This document shows, piece by piece, positions 35,269 through 47,531 of a stretch of 64,000 nucleotides of DNA. Source of the stretch: Rhizobiales bacterium CCH10-E5 (GTDB taxonomy: Bacteria > Pseudomonadota > Alphaproteobacteria > Rhizobiales > Beijerinckiaceae); contig LSIG01000212.1 of assembly GCA_001556125.1 (NCBI GenBank), positions 58,707 through 122,706 on the forward strand, given 5' to 3'. The translations under genes were made by a program, and so were the position numbers. Each line of letters opens with the position of its first letter. Within the stretch, counting starts at the first letter, position 1. The notes under the pieces are model-generated. The model had not been told where the DNA came from. It saw only the letters and a list, made by a program, of their open reading frames with translations, and did not search any database.

Positions 35269-38200
35269 ATGCCCGCGCCGACCAGCCTTGCGCTCTCCAA
35301 TCTCGCCGTTACCGAAAACAGCCCCTTCAGCAGCCTTGTCGGTATCCTTTCCGCGACGGACACCGATCCCGGCGACGGCATCGCCCGCTACGAACTGACC
35401 AGCGCGGGCACGCCCTTCACCATCGTGGGCAATGAATTGCGCGTCGCCGGCCCGATCGATTTCGAGGCGCAGCCGAGTTGGACGCTGACAATCCGGGCTT
35501 ATGACTTCTCCGGCGCTTTCGTCAGCGCCGACTTTACGGTCATCGTCCGCGACGCGATCGAGGGCACGGGGAATGCCGATACCCTGACCGGAACCGCCGG
35601 AGCCGAGATCATCCAGGGGCTCGCCGGCAACGACACGCTGATCGGCCAGGCGGGCGCCGACATCCTCGACGGCGGCCTCGGCCGCGATCGGGCCAATTAC
35701 GGCAACGAGACGGGAACCGGCCCGGCCGTCGTCAATCTCTCGAACGCCGCGATCCAGTACGACGCCGATGGTGCCGGGCCCGGCGCGCCGGTGACTGTGG
35801 CGGCCGGGACGGCCATCGACACCTTCGGCACGATCGATACGCTGATCGGGATCGAGGACATCCGCGGCACCACGCGGGCGGACTACCTCGTCGGCAATGA
35901 CGAGGCGAACCTGCTGCACGGTCGCGCCGGCGACGACTATCTGCGCGGCAACGGCAATTTCGACGATTTCATCGGCGGCGCCGGCACCGACATCCTCGAT
36001 GGAACAGATGTGGTCGACGATGCCGACCCAACCGATACGGTCTTAGCGCAGTTTTCGAGCGACGATCCCTTGGCGAGCGGCGTCATCGTCAACTTCGGCG
36101 ATGCAGCAGTGACCGTAGGAGCGGAAACCGTCGCCGGTCATCGCACCCGCGACGCCTACGGGTCGACCGATACGCTGATCGACATCGAGATCGCCCGCGG
36201 CACCTACAATGCCGACCATCTCTATGGCGGCGACACCGGCAACGACGACTATGAGGGCTTCGAAGGCCTCGCCGGCAACGACGTCATCGACGGCGGCAGT
36301 GGCTTCGACGAAGTCCGCTACACCAATGACGCCGGCTATCAGAACGCCGCCGGCCAGCTCGGAACGCAGGGTGTCGTCGTCAACCTCTCGACCACCGCCA
36401 GGACTGTCGATCTCGACGGCACAGGCCCAGGCGCTCCGATCGTCGTGGCCGCCGGCACGGCCCGTGACGGCTATGGCGATACGGACACGCTGACCTCGAT
36501 CGAGGGCGTCCGGGCGACCAATGCCAATGACTGGATCTTCGGCGGCGCGGGTGACGAACGCTTCCGCCTCTTCGCCGGCGCCGATGTCGTCGACGGCGGC
36601 GGCGGCACCGACCAGGTCGATTACCGGCGCGAATGGACCGGGGGCAACGGCGTCACCGTCGTGCTCGGCGGCACCGTCGCGGTGAACGGCGTCACGGCGG
36701 GCACGGCGCGCGACGTCTCAGGCGCGATCGACACCCTGATCTCGATCGAAGACATCCGCGGCACGGACGGCTCCGACGCCATCATCGGCGACAACGCCGC
36801 CAATCTTCTGCGCGGCGAAGGCGGCGGCGACAATCTCACCGGCAATGGCGGCAACGACACGCTGCATGGCGGCGCCGGGTTCGACCGCGCCAATTACGGC
36901 AACGAGTCCGGCGGCATCCCTGGTCGCGGCGTCATCGTCAATCTTTCGGCCAGCGCGATCACGGCCGATATCGGTGCCGGCTCCACCGTGGTCGCCGCCG
37001 CCTCCGCCATCGATACCTATGGCGCCACGGACACGTTGATCTCGATCGAGAATGTCCGCGGCACGAGCAACGCGGACCATATCGTCGGTGACGGCCAGTC
37101 GAACACGATCTTCTCCCGCGGCGGAGCCGACATCGTCATCGGCGGCGCGGGCAGCGACTTCCTTCATGGCGGCGGAGGCGCGGATACGCTCGACGGTTCG
37201 GTCCCCGGCGGCGACGGCTTCGATGTCGACACGGCCTTTTACCAGTCGGATCTGACCGACACGCTGACGACCGGCATCCACGTCAACCTGTCCGGCGTCG
37301 CGGTGACGCTGACGGACCCGGTCCCCGGCACCGGCACCATCACCATCGCGGCCCATTCGGCGAAGGATCCGCTTTACACGGGCGCGGCGAGCGAGGCCGT
37401 CGACACTCTGATCGACATCGAGGCCGTACGCGGAACCATGCTGTCCGATGTGCTGATCGGCGGCGACAGCCAGAACGACGCCTACGAGGGCTTTGAGGGC
37501 CTCGGCGGTGACGACTACATCGACGGCGGCTCCGGCTTCGACGAGGTCGGATATGCCAACGGGTCTTCGGTCGGCGGCACGCAGGGCGCGACCGTCAATC
37601 TGAGCGCGACAGACCGCGTGGTGAACGGGATCACCGTCGCCGCGCAAACCGCGCAGGACGGCTTCGGGGGTATCGATCGGCTCGTCTCGATCGAGGCAGC
37701 GCGTGGCTCTTCCTTCGCCGACACGCTGATTGGCGGTGACGGTGCAGAGCGCTTCTCCGGTCTCGCCGGAGCCGATGTCATCGACGGCGGCGGCGGCATC
37801 GACACGGTCAGCTGTCTCTTCGATACCAACTTCGGAGGCCAGCAGGGCGTCCAGGTCAACCTGAGCGCGGTCGCCGTCGGCACTATCGCAGCCGGAACGG
37901 CGCGCGACGGCTTCGGAACCATCGACACGCTGGTCTCGATCGAGAACGTTCAGGGCACGTTCTTCGCCGACAGCCTGATCGGCTCGTCCGAGGCCAACGC
38001 CTTCACCGGCTTCGGCGGCAACGACTTCATCTCGGGCGGCGATTTCGCTTCACCGAGCAATCCCGGCGGCGACGTCAACGACCGGGTCTTCTACAGCGGC
38101 GCGCGAAGCGACTACAGCATCGCCCGCTCCGGCAATGGCCCCTCCTATACCGTCACCGATCTGCGCGCCGGCTCTCCCGACGGTTCCGATTTCGTGGTCA

Positions 38201-41200
38201 ACGTCGAATACCTTCACTTCACCGATCAGACGCTTGATCTCCGGCAGGCCTTCAACCGCGCCCCGACGGACATCACCCTGTTCGGCTCGCAGGTGCAGGA
38301 GAACATGCCGGGCTTCGCCGTCGGCGGGCTGAATGTCAGCGACCCGGATTTCGAGACCGTCTTCACCTTGACCGTCTCCGATGCCCGTTTCGAAATCGCC
38401 AACCCCGGCTTCTACCAGCTCAAGCTGAAGGCCGGTGTCACCCTCGACCACGAGACCGAGCCGACCGTCACATTCGACGTGACGGCAACGGACCTCTGGG
38501 GCAGCAGCTTCACCAAATCGGTGACGCTCGACGTCCAGAACATGAACGATGCGCCGATCGTCGCGAGCCCGATCCCGGATCAGGTCGCCACGGTCGGCCA
38601 GCCCTTCAGCTACGTCATCCCCGCCGGCACGTTCTCGGACCAGGACGGAAACACGCTCGCCCTGTTCGTGCAGAATATGCCCGGCTGGATGAGCTATGAT
38701 CCGGTCACGCGGACCTTGAGCGGCACGCCGACGCCAGGCGCCCCGAGCACGACACTGACGGTTCTGGCCAATGACGGAGCCGGCGGCCAGGCTTCGGACA
38801 GCTTCCAGCTGACGGTCAGCGGTCCGGCAATCAACCAGATGCCGGTGATCGTGACCCCGATTCCCGACCAGGTGGCGCGGATCGGGCAGGCCTTCAGCTA
38901 CACCATCCCGGCCGGAGCCTATGTCGACCCCGAGGGCCAGCAGCTGACCGTCACCGTCATGGCGCCAGCCGCACCCTGGCTCACTTACGATCCGACGACG
39001 CGGACGATCTCGGGCACGCCGCCGGTCGGTTCATCGACCGTGACCGTCAACGTGATGATCTCGGACGGTTCGGGGGGCTTCGCATCGGACAGGTTCAATC
39101 TGTCCGTCGGAAGTCCCGGCCAAGATCTGCCGCCGACGCTCCAGTCGGAGGTGCTGAACCAGTTCGTCACGGTCGGCCAGCCCTTCAGCTACACGATCCC
39201 GGCGAATGCCTATTTCGATCCAGAAGGCCAGCCGCTGACGCTGACCCTCGTCGGTCAGCCGGCCTGGCTCAGCTTCGATCCCGTCACGCGCACGATGTCG
39301 GGCACGCCACCGGCCGATTTTCTGCAGGCCTCGCTGGCGGTGTCTGTGTCGGACGGCGTCAATCCGCCGGTCACCGATGGGTTCACGGTGACGCGTGCCG
39401 GCTATCTCAACCAGATGCCGGCCATTGTGACGCCGATCCCGGACCAGGTGGCGCGGATCGGCGAGCCCTTCAGCTACACGATTCCGGCCGGGGCGTATGT
39501 CGATCCCGAGGGGCAGCCGCTCGCCATCAGCGTGATCGCACCAGCTCCGTGGCTCAGTTACGATCCGGCGACGCGGACGATCTCCGGTACGCCGCCCGCC
39601 GGTACCATGACGTTCTCGGTCAGCGTGAACGTTAGCGACGGCTTCGGCGGCATCGCTCTCGACAGCTTCAACCTGTCCGTCGGCAGCGTCGGCCAGGACC
39701 TGCCGCCGACGTTCCAGTCGGAGATGCTGAACCAGTTTGTCACGGTCGGCCAGCCCTTCAGCTATACGATCCCGGCCAATGCCTATTTCGATCCCGAGGG
39801 CCAGCCGCTGACGCTCACCCTCGCCGGTCAGCCGGCCTGGCTCAGCTTCGACCCCGTCACGCGCACGATGTCAGGGACGCCTCCAGCGGATTTTCTGCAA
39901 GCCTCGCTGGCGGTCTTGGTATCGGATGGCGTCAATCCGCTGGTCGTCGATGGGTTCACGCTGCAGCGGGCGGGATACTTCAATCAGTCTCCCATGATCG
40001 CGGCACCGATCCCGGATCAGGTCGCTACGATCGGCCAGCCCTTCAGCTATACGATCCCTGCCGGGGCCTATGTCGATCCTGAGGGTCAGCCGCTGACCAT
40101 CAATGTGATGGCCCCGACCGCTGGCTGGCTCAGCTACGATCCGGCCACACGCACGATCTCGGGCACGCCGCCCGCTGGTTCGTCCACAGTTTCGCTGCAT
40201 GTGTCGGTCTCGGACGGCTTTGGCGGCATCGCCTCTGACTTCTTCAACCTGTCCGTCGGCAGTGCGCCGACCAACCAGGCCCCCACCGCGATCGCGTTGT
40301 CGGGCACCGATCTGCCGGAGAATGTCAGCTTTGCCCAAATCGGCACGGTGGTCGTCACCGATGCGGATTCGACGAGCTTCACCTTCCAGCTGTCCGATCC
40401 TCGGGTCGAGATCATCGGCGGCCCGGGAAATTACGTGCTGCGCGTCAAGGAAGAGACGGTTTTCATCGCCGAGGACACGCCGACGTTTCCGCTGACGATC
40501 ACCGCCACCGACGCCCAGGGCGGTTCATTCAGCCAGACTTTCGTGATCACCGTGAACAACATCGTCGTCGCGGGCACCAACGACAACGACAACATCGTCG
40601 GCGATGACAGCAGCCAGACCATCAACGGCCTCGATGGCAACGACTACATCTTCGGACGCGGCGGCGACGATACGCTCTACGGCGACGCCGGCGACGACAT
40701 CCTGATCGGCGAAGCCGGCAATGACAGCCTGTTCGGCGGCACGGGTTTCGATCATGCCAACATTCACGTCCCTTTCGGCACGCAACCGCTGAGCTATAGC
40801 GTCTCCGGCGCGATCGCCACCGTCACAGGCAGCAGCGGGCCGCTCTTTGCAATCGAGCGGCTGGCTGGCGGCACCTATGAGGTCCGCGATCTCCGTCCCG
40901 GCGCGCCCGCGGGCGTCGACACCTTGGCGGCCGATATCGAGGCGTTCACGGTGGTCATCGACCCGGAGACCCCGGGTCCCTTCCCGTTCGATGCACTGAC
41001 ATTGCGGCTCCAGCCCTCCGCCCAGCCGGGCTACATTGCCGGGAGCGTCTTCGGTGAAACCCTCGACGTCATGGCGCTGATGCCGACGGTCGATGCCGAC
41101 ACGCCGGTCTCCGTCGATGCTGGCGACGGCGACGATGCGATCACCGGCCATGCCGGCTCCAACTTTATCACTGGCGGCGCCGGCGACGACGAGATCTCCG

Positions 41201-44200
41201 GGGGCGGCGGCTTCGACACGGCGAGTTATGCGCTGTCCGCCGGGACGGCAGGGACCTTGTCCTCCGTCACCACCGGCAACGTTACCCTCGTGCGCCTGAC
41301 CGACGGCGCGACCGTGACCAATGTGTTCCGCGTCACGGCCTCCGGTGCCTCGGTCACCGTCGAGGATCTGAGGCCAGGGTCGCCTCTGGGCACCGACATC
41401 GTCCATGTCGGCTCCGGCCCGTCCTTCGAGACCGAGTTGCTCGCCTTCGCGATCAGCGGCGTCGGCAATGCGCCCCCTGTCCAGACCCTCTATCTCAATA
41501 TTGCGCCGCAGGCCTTCAGCAATGCCGGCGGCGGCTTCATCCAGGGAGGCATCGGCGCCGATACGATCTCCGCCACTGTCTTCTTCGCCAGTGCCGGCGC
41601 TGCCGATGCCATCGGCATCAACGGCGGCTCCGGCGATGACGTCATCACCGGCCATGCGGGCTCGAACTTCATCACCGGGGGAGCAGGGGACGATGTCATC
41701 AGCGGCGGCGGCGGCATCGATTCCGCCGCCTTCATGTTGCCGTTGGGCACACCCGGCACGCTGAGTTCCGTCACGGCGGGAGCGGTCACGCTGGTGAAGC
41801 TGACCGAAGGCGCCGCCACGACGGACGTCTTCCGGATCACGCAGACCGCCAGCGGCTGGACAGTCGAGGACCTGCGCCCCGGCTCCCCGCTCGGCACCGA
41901 CACGCTCGACCAGACCGTCGAGAACCTGTCCATCGGGATCGAGGGCAGCCCGGGTCAGCCCCCCGTGCACTCGCTGTTCCTGAACCTTACGCCGCAATTC
42001 TTTCCGAACGGCAATGGCGGCCTCGTGCAGGGCGGTATCGGCAGCGACGTCGTCTCGGTCGCGACGCTGGCTCCGGCTGCGGGCGCGACCGACGTCGTGG
42101 GCGTCAATGGCGGCTCCGGCGACGACATCATCACCGGCCATGGCGGCGCGAATTTCATCGAGGGCGGCGCCGGCAACGATGCGATCGCCGGCGGCGGCGG
42201 CCGCGATGTGGCGCAATACATCCTGCCGTCGGGCACGGCGGGCTTCATCGGCGCCGTTCGCGACGATGACGACGTCGTCCGCCTGACCTTGAACGACAAT
42301 GGCAGCGTCAGCGACCTGTTCTCCATCGTTCGCAATGGCAATGGCACCTGGACAGTCACGGATCTGCGTCCCGGCGCACCGTTGGGCACCGATACGCTCG
42401 CGGCCGATGTCGAGCAGATCTCGGTCTTCGTGCCGTCGTCGCCGGCGGCGATCGTCGTCAACCTCGTGCCGCTGACGGAGATCGCCAACGGCGTCACTTC
42501 GGTCTTCGGTTCGATCGAGCCCGACGTCCTCACCGCGAGCGGCCCGTCCAACAGCCAGATCAACCTCTTCGGCAATCTCGGCAACGACACTCTGACCGGC
42601 CATGGCGGCACGAACTATCTCAATGGCGGGCCGGGTCGTGACGTGCTCGACGGCGCCGGCGGCAACGACACGCTGGTGGGCGGCGGTGGCGCGGACCAGA
42701 TCAATGGCGGAGCCGGATCCGATCTCGTCAACTATGGCGACGAGACCGGCGTCACCGGCGTCGTCGTCAACCTGTCGGGCGCGGCCGTCACGGTCGATGG
42801 CACGGTCTTCGCGGCGCGCACCGCCCGCGACAGCTACGGCCAGACCGACACGCTCTCCGGCATAGAGAACATTCGCGGCACGACCTTCGCCGACACGCTG
42901 ATCGGCGACAATCTCGAGAACGATCTCCAGGGCGGCTCCGGCAACGACACGCTGATCGGCAACGGCGCTTCGGACGGCTTCAATGGCGGCGCTGGAGACG
43001 ACCTCATTGACGGCACGGCCGTGCCCGGCGACAGCGACGATACCGACCAGGTCTACTACCAGTTCACCAACGAGACCGTCGCCACGGGCGTCCGCGTCAA
43101 CCTTTCGGGGAACGCGGTCACCCATCTCGATGGCGGCGTCATCGCGGCCCGCTCCGGCCAGGACAGCTATGGCGGCGTCGATACGCTGATCGACATCGAG
43201 GTCGTCCGCGGCACCAACCTCGCCGACGTGCTCTATGGCGGCGACAACGGCAATGCCGATTTCGAGGGCTTCCGCGGCCTCGGCGGAGCCGACTACATCG
43301 ATGGCGGCGCCGGCTTCGACGAGGCGCGCTACGACCGCGACGCCCAGTTCGGCGGCACCGCCGGCGTGGTGGTCAACCTCAGCGGCTCGAGCCGCACGGT
43401 TGATCGCGACGGAGCCGGCCCTCAGGCGCCGGTCACCATCGCGGCCGGTTCGGCGATCGACGGCTTCGGCACAATCGATACGCTCGTCGGCATCGAGGCG
43501 GCGCGCGGCACCGTCCAGGCCGACGTCTTCATCGGCGGCGGCGAGGACAATGCCTTCATGGGCCTCGCAGGCGCCGACAGCTTCGATGGCGGCGGCGGCA
43601 CCGACACGGTGCGCTACGATCAGGAGTTCAACAATGGCGGCGCGCCCGTGGGCGTGCGGGTCAATCTGAGCGGCACCGTCCAGACGCTGGGCGGGACGGT
43701 CGTCGCGGCGGGAACGGCTATTGACAGCTTTGGCGCCGTCGACAGCCTGACCAGCATCGAGACGATCCGCGGCACGCGCTTCGACGATATCGTCCATGGC
43801 GGCAATGCCGGAGAGACGCTGCGCGGCGAGGGCGGCAACGACGTCTTCTACGGCAATGGCGGGATCGACACGCTCAGGCTGAACGGCAACCGCGTCGATT
43901 ACAGCGTCACTGCGATCGCGCCCGGCCGCTTCGAGGTCGTCGATCTGCGCGCCGGCTCGCCTGACGGCACCGACACGATCTACGATGTCGAGCGCATCCG
44001 CTTCCTCGACGGCACGGTCGATATCTCCGTGCCCGAGGCGGCGCCGACCGACATCACCGTCACGGGCCCGCTCTCCGTGCAGGACACCAGCGGGGCCGGC
44101 ACCACGGTCGCGACCTTCGGCGTCGTCGATGCGGGCGATCTCGGCCCGCACATCTACACCCATGTGGGCGGCGCGACCGACCGTTTCGCGATCGCCGGCG

Positions 44201-46272
44201 ACCGGCTCGTCGTCGCCGCTGGCGCGAGCTTCGACGCCGAGAATGAACCGGTGATCTCGGTGACCGTGCGCGTGACCGATCCCGGCGGGCTCAGCTATGA
44301 CGAGACCTTCACCGTCACCGTCGGCAGCCGCAGCCTCGGCGGGTCCGGAAACGACACGCTGACCGGCACCGGCGGCGCGGACCGGCTGTTCGGCCAGGGC
44401 GGCAACGACATCCTGATCGGACTCGACGGCGACGACGCGCTCAACGGCGGCACGGGTGCCGACGAGATGCAGGGCGGTGCGGGCAACGATTCCTACACCG
44501 TCGACGATGCCGGCGATCAGGCGATCGAGACCGTCGGTGGCGTCGATGCGGGCGGGCTCGATCGGGTCACGGCCTCGGTCAGCTTCACCCTCGGAGACTT
44601 TGTCGAGAACCTGACCCTGACCGGCACCGCCGACATCGATGGCACCGGCAACGGGCTGGACAACCGCCTGCTCGGCAATGCCGGCGCCAACGTCCTCGAC
44701 GGACTGGACGGCGAAGACACGCTGTACGGCTATGGCGGCTCCGATACGCTGCGCGGCGGCGCCGGTAACGACCGGCTCGACGGCGGCACGGGTGCCGATC
44801 TCATGGCCGGCGGTGCCGGCGACGACACCTATTATGTCGACGATGCGCTCGACCTTGTCAGCGAGGATGACGGGCAGGGCGGCGATGCCGGCGGCCTCGA
44901 TCTCGTGATGGCGACCACCAGCACGGTGCTCGCAGTGCATGTCGAAGATCTGCGACTCCTCGGCAGCGAGGCCATCGACGGCACCGGCAATGACGACGCC
45001 AACACGCTTCTGGGCAACAATGCCGCCAACCGTCTGGTCGGCCTCGGCGGTGCCGACACGCTGAACGGCTATGGCGGCAACGACATCCTCGAAGGTGGCG
45101 AGGGCGAGGACATCCTCACCGGCGGCGATGGTGACGACACCCTGCACGGCGGCGCCGATGCCGACGTGCTGAGGGGCGGAACCGGCTTCGACGCCATGTT
45201 CGGCGGCGCCGGGGACGATGTGTACTATGTCGATGATCTCGGCGACACCGTCAGCGAGGATGACGGCAGCGGCGGCGATGCCGGCGGCTTCGACACCGTC
45301 TACACCACCGTCGATCTCACGGCGGCAGCAGGGATCGAGATCATCCGAGCGAGCGGCGGGGCGGCGCTCTCGCTGACCGGCAACGACGGCGCCAACACCC
45401 TTCTCGGCAACGCGGCCGCCAACATCCTCGACGGAGCGGGTGGCGACGACACGCTCAACGGCGGCGCCGGCAGCGACACGCTGCGCGGCGGCGACGACGA
45501 CGACCGTCTGCTCGGCGGTGACGATGCCGACCAGCTCTTCGGCGGTGCGGGCGACGACCGCCTCGATGGTGGCGCAGGCGCGGATTGGATGAATGGCGGG
45601 TCCGGCAACGACACCTATTACGTCAATGACCTGGGCGACGTTGTCAGCGAGGATGACGGCAGCGGTGGGGATGCGGGCGGGTTCGACGTCGTCTTCAGCA
45701 GCGTCGACATGACGCTTTCCGCAGGGATCGAGAACCTGTCTCTCACCGGCGCCGCGGCCATCAACGGCACCGGCAACGGCCTCGACAACCGCCTCCTGGG
45801 CAACAACGCGGCCAATCTCCTCATCGGAGCGGATGGCGCCGACCAGCTTGTCGGCAATGGCGGCAACGACACGCTGATCGGCGGCGGCGGCAGCGACAAC
45901 CTCAATGGCGGGGCAGGCATGGACCGCCTCATCGGCGGGCTGGCGCGCGACATCCTCACGGGTGGGGCGGATGCCGACACTTTCGTCTTCGAGGCACTGC
46001 CCGACACGCGCGACACCATCACCGATTTCCAGTCGGGCCTCGACAAGATCGAGATCGCGAGCGCGGCCTTCGGGGGTGGGCTGGTTGCGGGAGGCTCGGT
46101 CAACCTCGCCGTCAACGGGCCGCTCGCGGCCGGCGTCGCCGGTTTCACCTACAGCACGACCAGCGGCGCCCTCGCCTGGGATGCCGATGGGCAGGGCGGC
46201 GCCGCCGCAGTGGCCGTGGCCGTCCTCACGACCAAGCCCCTGCTGACGGCGAGCGACTTCCAGCTCGTCTGA
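35269..46272 (+). CDS. Giant RTX/cadherin-like repeat protein, type I secretion substrate
   Basis: Predicted secreted, calcium-binding surface protein of 3667 aa, probably an adhesin or biofilm matrix protein. It has no signal peptide. Order: cadherin-like domain (1-95); RTX nonapeptide blocks mixed with a repeated VNLS...DTL..IE..RGT module (about 97-980); cadherin-like (about 995-1092); six putative Ig/cadherin-like domains with IPDQV, FSYTIPA and SGTPP motifs (about 1094-1670); cadherin-like (about 1667-1768); mixed RTX (1768-2920); cadherin-like (about 2926-3020); classical RTX modules with DDTYYVDD (3020-3560); C-terminal secretion region ending LTASDFQLV. No enzymatic domain is visible. 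The upstream exporter genes support type I secretion. Confidence 0.9.
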   Translation: MPAPTSLALSNLAVTENSPFSSLVGILSATDTDPGDGIARYELTSAGTPFTIVGNELRVAGPIDFEAQPSWTLTIRAYDFSGAFVSADFTVIVRDAIEGTGNADTLTGTAGAEIIQGLAGNDTLIGQAGADILDGGLGRDRANYGNETGTGPAVVNLSNAAIQYDADGAGPGAPVTVAAGTAIDTFGTIDTLIGIEDIRGTTRADYLVGNDEANLLHGRAGDDYLRGNGNFDDFIGGAGTDILDGTDVVDDADPTDTVLAQFSSDDPLASGVIVNFGDAAVTVGAETVAGHRTRDAYGSTDTLIDIEIARGTYNADHLYGGDTGNDDYEGFEGLAGNDVIDGGSGFDEVRYTNDAGYQNAAGQLGTQGVVVNLSTTARTVDLDGTGPGAPIVVAAGTARDGYGDTDTLTSIEGVRATNANDWIFGGAGDERFRLFAGADVVDGGGGTDQVDYRREWTGGNGVTVVLGGTVAVNGVTAGTARDVSGAIDTLISIEDIRGTDGSDAIIGDNAANLLRGEGGGDNLTGNGGNDTLHGGAGFDRANYGNESGGIPGRGVIVNLSASAITADIGAGSTVVAAASAIDTYGATDTLISIENVRGTSNADHIVGDGQSNTIFSRGGADIVIGGAGSDFLHGGGGADTLDGSVPGGDGFDVDTAFYQSDLTDTLTTGIHVNLSGVAVTLTDPVPGTGTITIAAHSAKDPLYTGAASEAVDTLIDIEAVRGTMLSDVLIGGDSQNDAYEGFEGLGGDDYIDGGSGFDEVGYANGSSVGGTQGATVNLSATDRVVNGITVAAQTAQDGFGGIDRLVSIEAARGSSFADTLIGGDGAERFSGLAGADVIDGGGGIDTVSCLFDTNFGGQQGVQVNLSAVAVGTIAAGTARDGFGTIDTLVSIENVQGTFFADSLIGSSEANAFTGFGGNDFISGGDFASPSNPGGDVNDRVFYSGARSDYSIARSGNGPSYTVTDLRAGSPDGSDFVVNVEYLHFTDQTLDLRQAFNRAPTDITLFGSQVQENMPGFAVGGLNVSDPDFETVFTLTVSDARFEIANPGFYQLKLKAGVTLDHETEPTVTFDVTATDLWGSSFTKSVTLDVQNMNDAPIVASPIPDQVATVGQPFSYVIPAGTFSDQDGNTLALFVQNMPGWMSYDPVTRTLSGTPTPGAPSTTLTVLANDGAGGQASDSFQLTVSGPAINQMPVIVTPIPDQVARIGQAFSYTIPAGAYVDPEGQQLTVTVMAPAAPWLTYDPTTRTISGTPPVGSSTVTVNVMISDGSGGFASDRFNLSVGSPGQDLPPTLQSEVLNQFVTVGQPFSYTIPANAYFDPEGQPLTLTLVGQPAWLSFDPVTRTMSGTPPADFLQASLAVSVSDGVNPPVTDGFTVTRAGYLNQMPAIVTPIPDQVARIGEPFSYTIPAGAYVDPEGQPLAISVIAPAPWLSYDPATRTISGTPPAGTMTFSVSVNVSDGFGGIALDSFNLSVGSVGQDLPPTFQSEMLNQFVTVGQPFSYTIPANAYFDPEGQPLTLTLAGQPAWLSFDPVTRTMSGTPPADFLQASLAVLVSDGVNPLVVDGFTLQRAGYFNQSPMIAAPIPDQVATIGQPFSYTIPAGAYVDPEGQPLTINVMAPTAGWLSYDPATRTISGTPPAGSSTVSLHVSVSDGFGGIASDFFNLSVGSAPTNQAPTAIALSGTDLPENVSFAQIGTVVVTDADSTSFTFQLSDPRVEIIGGPGNYVLRVKEETVFIAEDTPTFPLTITATDAQGGSFSQTFVITVNNIVVAGTNDNDNIVGDDSSQTINGLDGNDYIFGRGGDDTLYGDAGDDILIGEAGNDSLFGGTGFDHANIHVPFGTQPLSYSVSGAIATVTGSSGPLFAIERLAGGTYEVRDLRPGAPAGVDTLAADIEAFTVVIDPETPGPFPFDALTLRLQPSAQPGYIAGSVFGETLDVMALMPTVDADTPVSVDAGDGDDAITGHAGSNFITGGAGDDEISGGGGFDTASYALSAGTAGTLSSVTTGNVTLVRLTDGATVTNVFRVTASGASVTVEDLRPGSPLGTDIVHVGSGPSFETELLAFAISGVGNAPPVQTLYLNIAPQAFSNAGGGFIQGGIGADTISATVFFASAGAADAIGINGGSGDDVITGHAGSNFITGGAGDDVISGGGGIDSAAFMLPLGTPGTLSSVTAGAVTLVKLTEGAATTDVFRITQTASGWTVEDLRPGSPLGTDTLDQTVENLSIGIEGSPGQPPVHSLFLNLTPQFFPNGNGGLVQGGIGSDVVSVATLAPAAGATDVVGVNGGSGDDIITGHGGANFIEGGAGNDAIAGGGGRDVAQYILPSGTAGFIGAVRDDDDVVRLTLNDNGSVSDLFSIVRNGNGTWTVTDLRPGAPLGTDTLAADVEQISVFVPSSPAAIVVNLVPLTEIANGVTSVFGSIEPDVLTASGPSNSQINLFGNLGNDTLTGHGGTNYLNGGPGRDVLDGAGGNDTLVGGGGADQINGGAGSDLVNYGDETGVTGVVVNLSGAAVTVDGTVFAARTARDSYGQTDTLSGIENIRGTTFADTLIGDNLENDLQGGSGNDTLIGNGASDGFNGGAGDDLIDGTAVPGDSDDTDQVYYQFTNETVATGVRVNLSGNAVTHLDGGVIAARSGQDSYGGVDTLIDIEVVRGTNLADVLYGGDNGNADFEGFRGLGGADYIDGGAGFDEARYDRDAQFGGTAGVVVNLSGSSRTVDRDGAGPQAPVTIAAGSAIDGFGTIDTLVGIEAARGTVQADVFIGGGEDNAFMGLAGADSFDGGGGTDTVRYDQEFNNGGAPVGVRVNLSGTVQTLGGTVVAAGTAIDSFGAVDSLTSIETIRGTRFDDIVHGGNAGETLRGEGGNDVFYGNGGIDTLRLNGNRVDYSVTAIAPGRFEVVDLRAGSPDGTDTIYDVERIRFLDGTVDISVPEAAPTDITVTGPLSVQDTSGAGTTVATFGVVDAGDLGPHIYTHVGGATDRFAIAGDRLVVAAGASFDAENEPVISVTVRVTDPGGLSYDETFTVTVGSRSLGGSGNDTLTGTGGADRLFGQGGNDILIGLDGDDALNGGTGADEMQGGAGNDSYTVDDAGDQAIETVGGVDAGGLDRVTASVSFTLGDFVENLTLTGTADIDGTGNGLDNRLLGNAGANVLDGLDGEDTLYGYGGSDTLRGGAGNDRLDGGTGADLMAGGAGDDTYYVDDALDLVSEDDGQGGDAGGLDLVMATTSTVLAVHVEDLRLLGSEAIDGTGNDDANTLLGNNAANRLVGLGGADTLNGYGGNDILEGGEGEDILTGGDGDDTLHGGADADVLRGGTGFDAMFGGAGDDVYYVDDLGDTVSEDDGSGGDAGGFDTVYTTVDLTAAAGIEIIRASGGAALSLTGNDGANTLLGNAAANILDGAGGDDTLNGGAGSDTLRGGDDDDRLLGGDDADQLFGGAGDDRLDGGAGADWMNGGSGNDTYYVNDLGDVVSEDDGSGGDAGGFDVVFSSVDMTLSAGIENLSLTGAAAINGTGNGLDNRLLGNNAANLLIGADGADQLVGNGGNDTLIGGGGSDNLNGGAGMDRLIGGLARDILTGGADADTFVFEALPDTRDTITDFQSGLDKIEIASAAFGGGLVAGGSVNLAVNGPLAAGVAGFTYSTTSGALAWDADGQGGAAAVAVAVLTTKPLLTASDFQLV
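38832..40284 (+). repeat. Tandem two-domain repeat within the giant RTX gene
   Basis: Unit 1 (38832-39407, 576 bp) and unit 2 (39408-39980, 573 bp) each encode an A-type domain (IPDQVARIG) followed by a B-type domain (LNQFVTVGQ). A third A-type domain follows (39981-40284). Long stretches are nearly identical at the DNA level, for example from 39166 and from 39739, which points to recent duplication of the pair. Confidence 0.85.
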
Positions 46273-46282
46273 GGTGGCCTGA

Positions 46283-46309
46283 CCGGCGCACCCTGCGCGG
46301 GCGCGCCGG
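46283..46309. terminator. Candidate hairpin between convergent genes
   Basis: CCGGCGC (46283-46289) and GCGCCGG (46303-46309) form a 7-bp stem in the 39-bp gap between the giant gene and the LysR gene. No T-run is present. Confidence 0.35.
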
Positions 46310-46311
46310 CC

Positions 46312-47271
46312 TCAGGGCCTGCGGGCCGATGCCACCTGCTTCAGGGCGAGCGCCGGAAAGAGTGTGTCGATCGCCTCGATCTCGGCCCAGAGTTCGGCGG
46401 TGATCCAGGCCCGGATGTCCCGGATGATCGGGCGCGCCGGCCGGTTGCGCGGCGTCAGCAGAACGCAGAGCCTCTCGCCCACGGTCAGCCGCTCGGCCGC
46501 GGGCACCAGGGCGCCCGATCGCAACGCATGGGCGACGACCGTAATCCAGCCGAAGGCAATGCCCTGCCCGAGCATGGCAGCCTGCACCACCACCGCATAA
46601 TCGGAGAAGGTCAGCGTCTTGGCCGGCCCCGACCGCCCGGTCCGGAAGGTGCCGTGGCGGTCCGGCCAGTCCGAGGGGGAATCGGTCAGCTGGATGAGCG
46701 TGTTCCCGCCAACCATCTCATCCCCGCCAGCCGGGTAGCAATAGCCGGGGCTGCAGACCGGCAGCATGACCTCGCGGGCCACGAGCGCCTCCGATGGCAC
46801 GGGTTCGTCCTCCGCCACGAAGCGCATGCCGAGATCGACATTCTCGACCGGGCCACGCAGCGAGCCGGCGATCATCTGGAAGCGCAGATCGACCTGCGGG
46901 AATCGGGCCTGGAAGCGGTCCATCCGCGGCATCAGCCAATGGGTCGTGAAGGCGGAGGAGACGGAGATCGTCACCGTCTCCTTGCCGCCGCGCAGACGCT
47001 CCACGTCGCGAAGGCCCGCCTCGATGCTACGGAAGCCCTCCGCGACGCGGCGGTAGAGGATCTCGCCCTCGGGCGTCAGCACCGCGCCCTTGCCGCCACG
47101 CTCGAACAGCCGCAGGCCGAGATGGCTTTCGAAGCGGGACAGCATCCGACTCACCGCCGGCTGCGTCACGTTCAGTTCCTCGGCCGCGCGCGTAAAGCTG
47201 CCGCTGCGCGCCGCCGCCTCGAAAACGAAGAGCGCATTGCTGGAAGACACCATGCGGCGCAGCTCGGACAT
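46312..47271 (-). CDS. LysR family transcriptional regulator (GcvA-like)
   Basis: DNA-binding regulator of 319 aa. The N-terminal helix-turn-helix is SFTRAAEELNVTQPAVSRML (residues about 21-40). The effector domain covers about 95-300, with the GcvA-group features GRLFE-like LRLFERGG and a switch from repression to activation on co-inducer binding expected from the family. It is divergent from the polyamine-type transporter operon, 260 bp away, with a LysR-box-like palindrome between them, and probably controls that operon. Confidence 0.9.
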   Translation of the reverse strand: MSELRRMVSSSNALFVFEAAARSGSFTRAAEELNVTQPAVSRMLSRFESHLGLRLFERGGKGAVLTPEGEILYRRVAEGFRSIEAGLRDVERLRGGKETVTISVSSAFTTHWLMPRMDRFQARFPQVDLRFQMIAGSLRGPVENVDLGMRFVAEDEPVPSEALVAREVMLPVCSPGYCYPAGGDEMVGGNTLIQLTDSPSDWPDRHGTFRTGRSGPAKTLTFSDYAVVVQAAMLGQGIAFGWITVVAHALRSGALVPAAERLTVGERLCVLLTPRNRPARPIIRDIRAWITAELWAEIEAIDTLFPALALKQVASARRP

Positions 47272-47420
47272 GACTTCAGGTTATGCAGTTCCTGATTATT
47301 CGGCAATTGCCGTCCTGGCCTCTGATGCCCTTTCATGACGTGGTCGATTGCAGCTTGCGGCGACGGGCCCGTCAGAGGCCTGCGCCGCCGGGCGAACCGA
47401 TCGGACCCGTGCCGGCGCTA

Positions 47421-47437
47421 CATAAGATCGTCTTATG
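47421..47437. promoter_or_regulatory. LysR-box-like palindrome
   Basis: CATAAGATCGTCTTATG is a perfect inverted repeat with 7-bp arms and a TCG centre, and contains the T-N11-A core typical of LysR sites. It lies 150 bp from the LysR start and 94 bp upstream of the first operon gene. The assignment to the adjacent regulator is inference. Confidence 0.7.
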
Positions 47438-47531
47438 GCCCGACGGGATTTCGGTCTTTGCCTCCGCAGCCGGAGCCCGCTCCCATCGGACCGGGCTCGT
47501 GCGCGGTGGCGCTGGATCGCAACGGGAGCGG

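Noticed and set aside
40525..45147. 1540-codon open frame on the minus strand opposite the giant RTX gene
   Set aside because: It is the antisense shadow of GC-rich, Gly/Asp-rich repeats; its translation is a low-complexity mix of Val, Ala, Asp and Gly with no domain, and the plus-strand repeats are clearly coding.
35560..46000. Regular short repeats considered as a CRISPR array
   Set aside because: Repeats follow codons, vary in sequence and encode GGxGxD RTX nonapeptides; there are no constant repeats with unique spacers.
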